From contig CM067531.1 in assembly GCA_034509925.1 (NCBI GenBank), positions 10,944,319-11,008,318 on the forward strand: DNA of 64,000 nt, given 5' to 3'. The notes beneath the pieces were generated by a model. That model had not been told where the DNA came from. It did no database searches and was given only the letters and a program-made list of their open reading frames with translations. This document shows positions 63,572 through 64,000 of this stretch, piece by piece. Numbering within the stretch: the first letter of the stretch is position 1; each line of letters starts with the position of its first letter. The stretch is from Hirudinaria manillensis. Lineage: Eukaryota > Annelida > Clitellata > Hirudinida > Hirudinidae. The translations under genes and the position numbers were made by a program.

Positions 63572-64000
63572 CTGTCAAAATACCAACATAATCTTCTTTT
63601 TATTGATTCACATAATAAAAAAAAATATATTATTTATTTATTATTGAAGTGTATACCAATAAAGAAACTAAAAGTAGGTTAAGAAATAACAGGTGAAAAG
63701 TCAGGAGAATAGCTGATGAAGATCCAATAGAAGCCTGAAGATGTCTGCTCATCAAGTCGAAACAAGATATATGTTGGATGATCTTGCTTTAGAAGGGGAA
63801 GAATCATAGCATCCCAATGTAATATGAGAAGTTAAGAAACGTTTTCATACATGTTTTAGTATTTTTATTTTGTTTTGTGTTAGTGATTTATGCAATTAAG
63901 AGAATTATAAATAAAGGATATCAGCATCCCAAGTTCCTCTTGATTCTGTGCTGCTTTCCAGGACAAGTTGTTCTGTGGTCAAAGGTATATAGAAATTCAT
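63572..64000. other. Twinfilin intron to right edge
   Basis: No further twinfilin exon is recognisable, so this is most simply part of a long intron. Short AT-rich tracts only. Confidence 0.5.

Overview
The window is nuclear DNA of an animal, almost certainly an invertebrate bilaterian. It is AT-rich, every gene is split by short GT-AG introns, and all recognisable products are metazoan families (agrin, syntrophin, dynein light intermediate chain, twinfilin, ZP/SRCR receptor). Blocks of degenerate TTAGGG-type repeat fit a lineage with the ancestral animal telomere repeat, so not a typical insect or nematode; a spiralian is my best guess, but the sequence does not prove it. No bacterial, viral or CRISPR features were seen. 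Exon models were built by hand from splice signals, reading phase and recalled family sequences; nearly all joins keep phase, which is the main internal check.

Layout. 1-2840 (+): 3' end of a membrane receptor with SRCR domains and a ZP domain. 4522-11530 (+): ARMC3, 22 coding exons. 14007-20669 (+): a SEPTIN7-type septin with a long N-terminal extension. 23935-26530 (+): a syntrophin. 27521-27977 (+): ATP synthase F1 epsilon, tail to tail with GEMIN7 (28568-28299, -). 29270-32845 (+): cytoplasmic dynein light intermediate chain, convergent with FBXL7 (35662-33481, -). 39127-49269 (+): a short agrin with an NtA domain, five follistatin/Kazal modules, two laminin-EGF modules and a single LamG. 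51051-49704 (-): a compact HERP-like ubiquitin-domain membrane protein, convergent with agrin. 51720-54345: about 2.6 kb of composite satellite in which telomere-like tracts alternate with a GGTGAAAAT-rich minisatellite. 58208-55221 (-): a cGAS/Mab-21-family nucleotidyltransferase with the catalytic acidic triad intact. 61380-59821 (-): MOB1. 63571-62475 (-): the 3' part of twinfilin, running off the right edge.

The genes do not form an operon-like unit; this is an ordinary mixed neighbourhood. Septin, twinfilin, dynein LIC, syntrophin and MOB1 are cytoskeletal, cortical or Hippo-pathway proteins, and agrin and syntrophin both belong to matrix/dystroglycan-linked systems, but I infer no functional cluster. 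The most interesting items are the cGAS-like enzyme with its repeated acidic N-terminus, the agrin lacking SEA and LG2/LG3, the HERP-like protein that stops inside its membrane segment, and the telomere-like composite satellite. Introns and intergenic DNA carry many microsatellites and minisatellites and one probable pogo/Tigger-type MITE.
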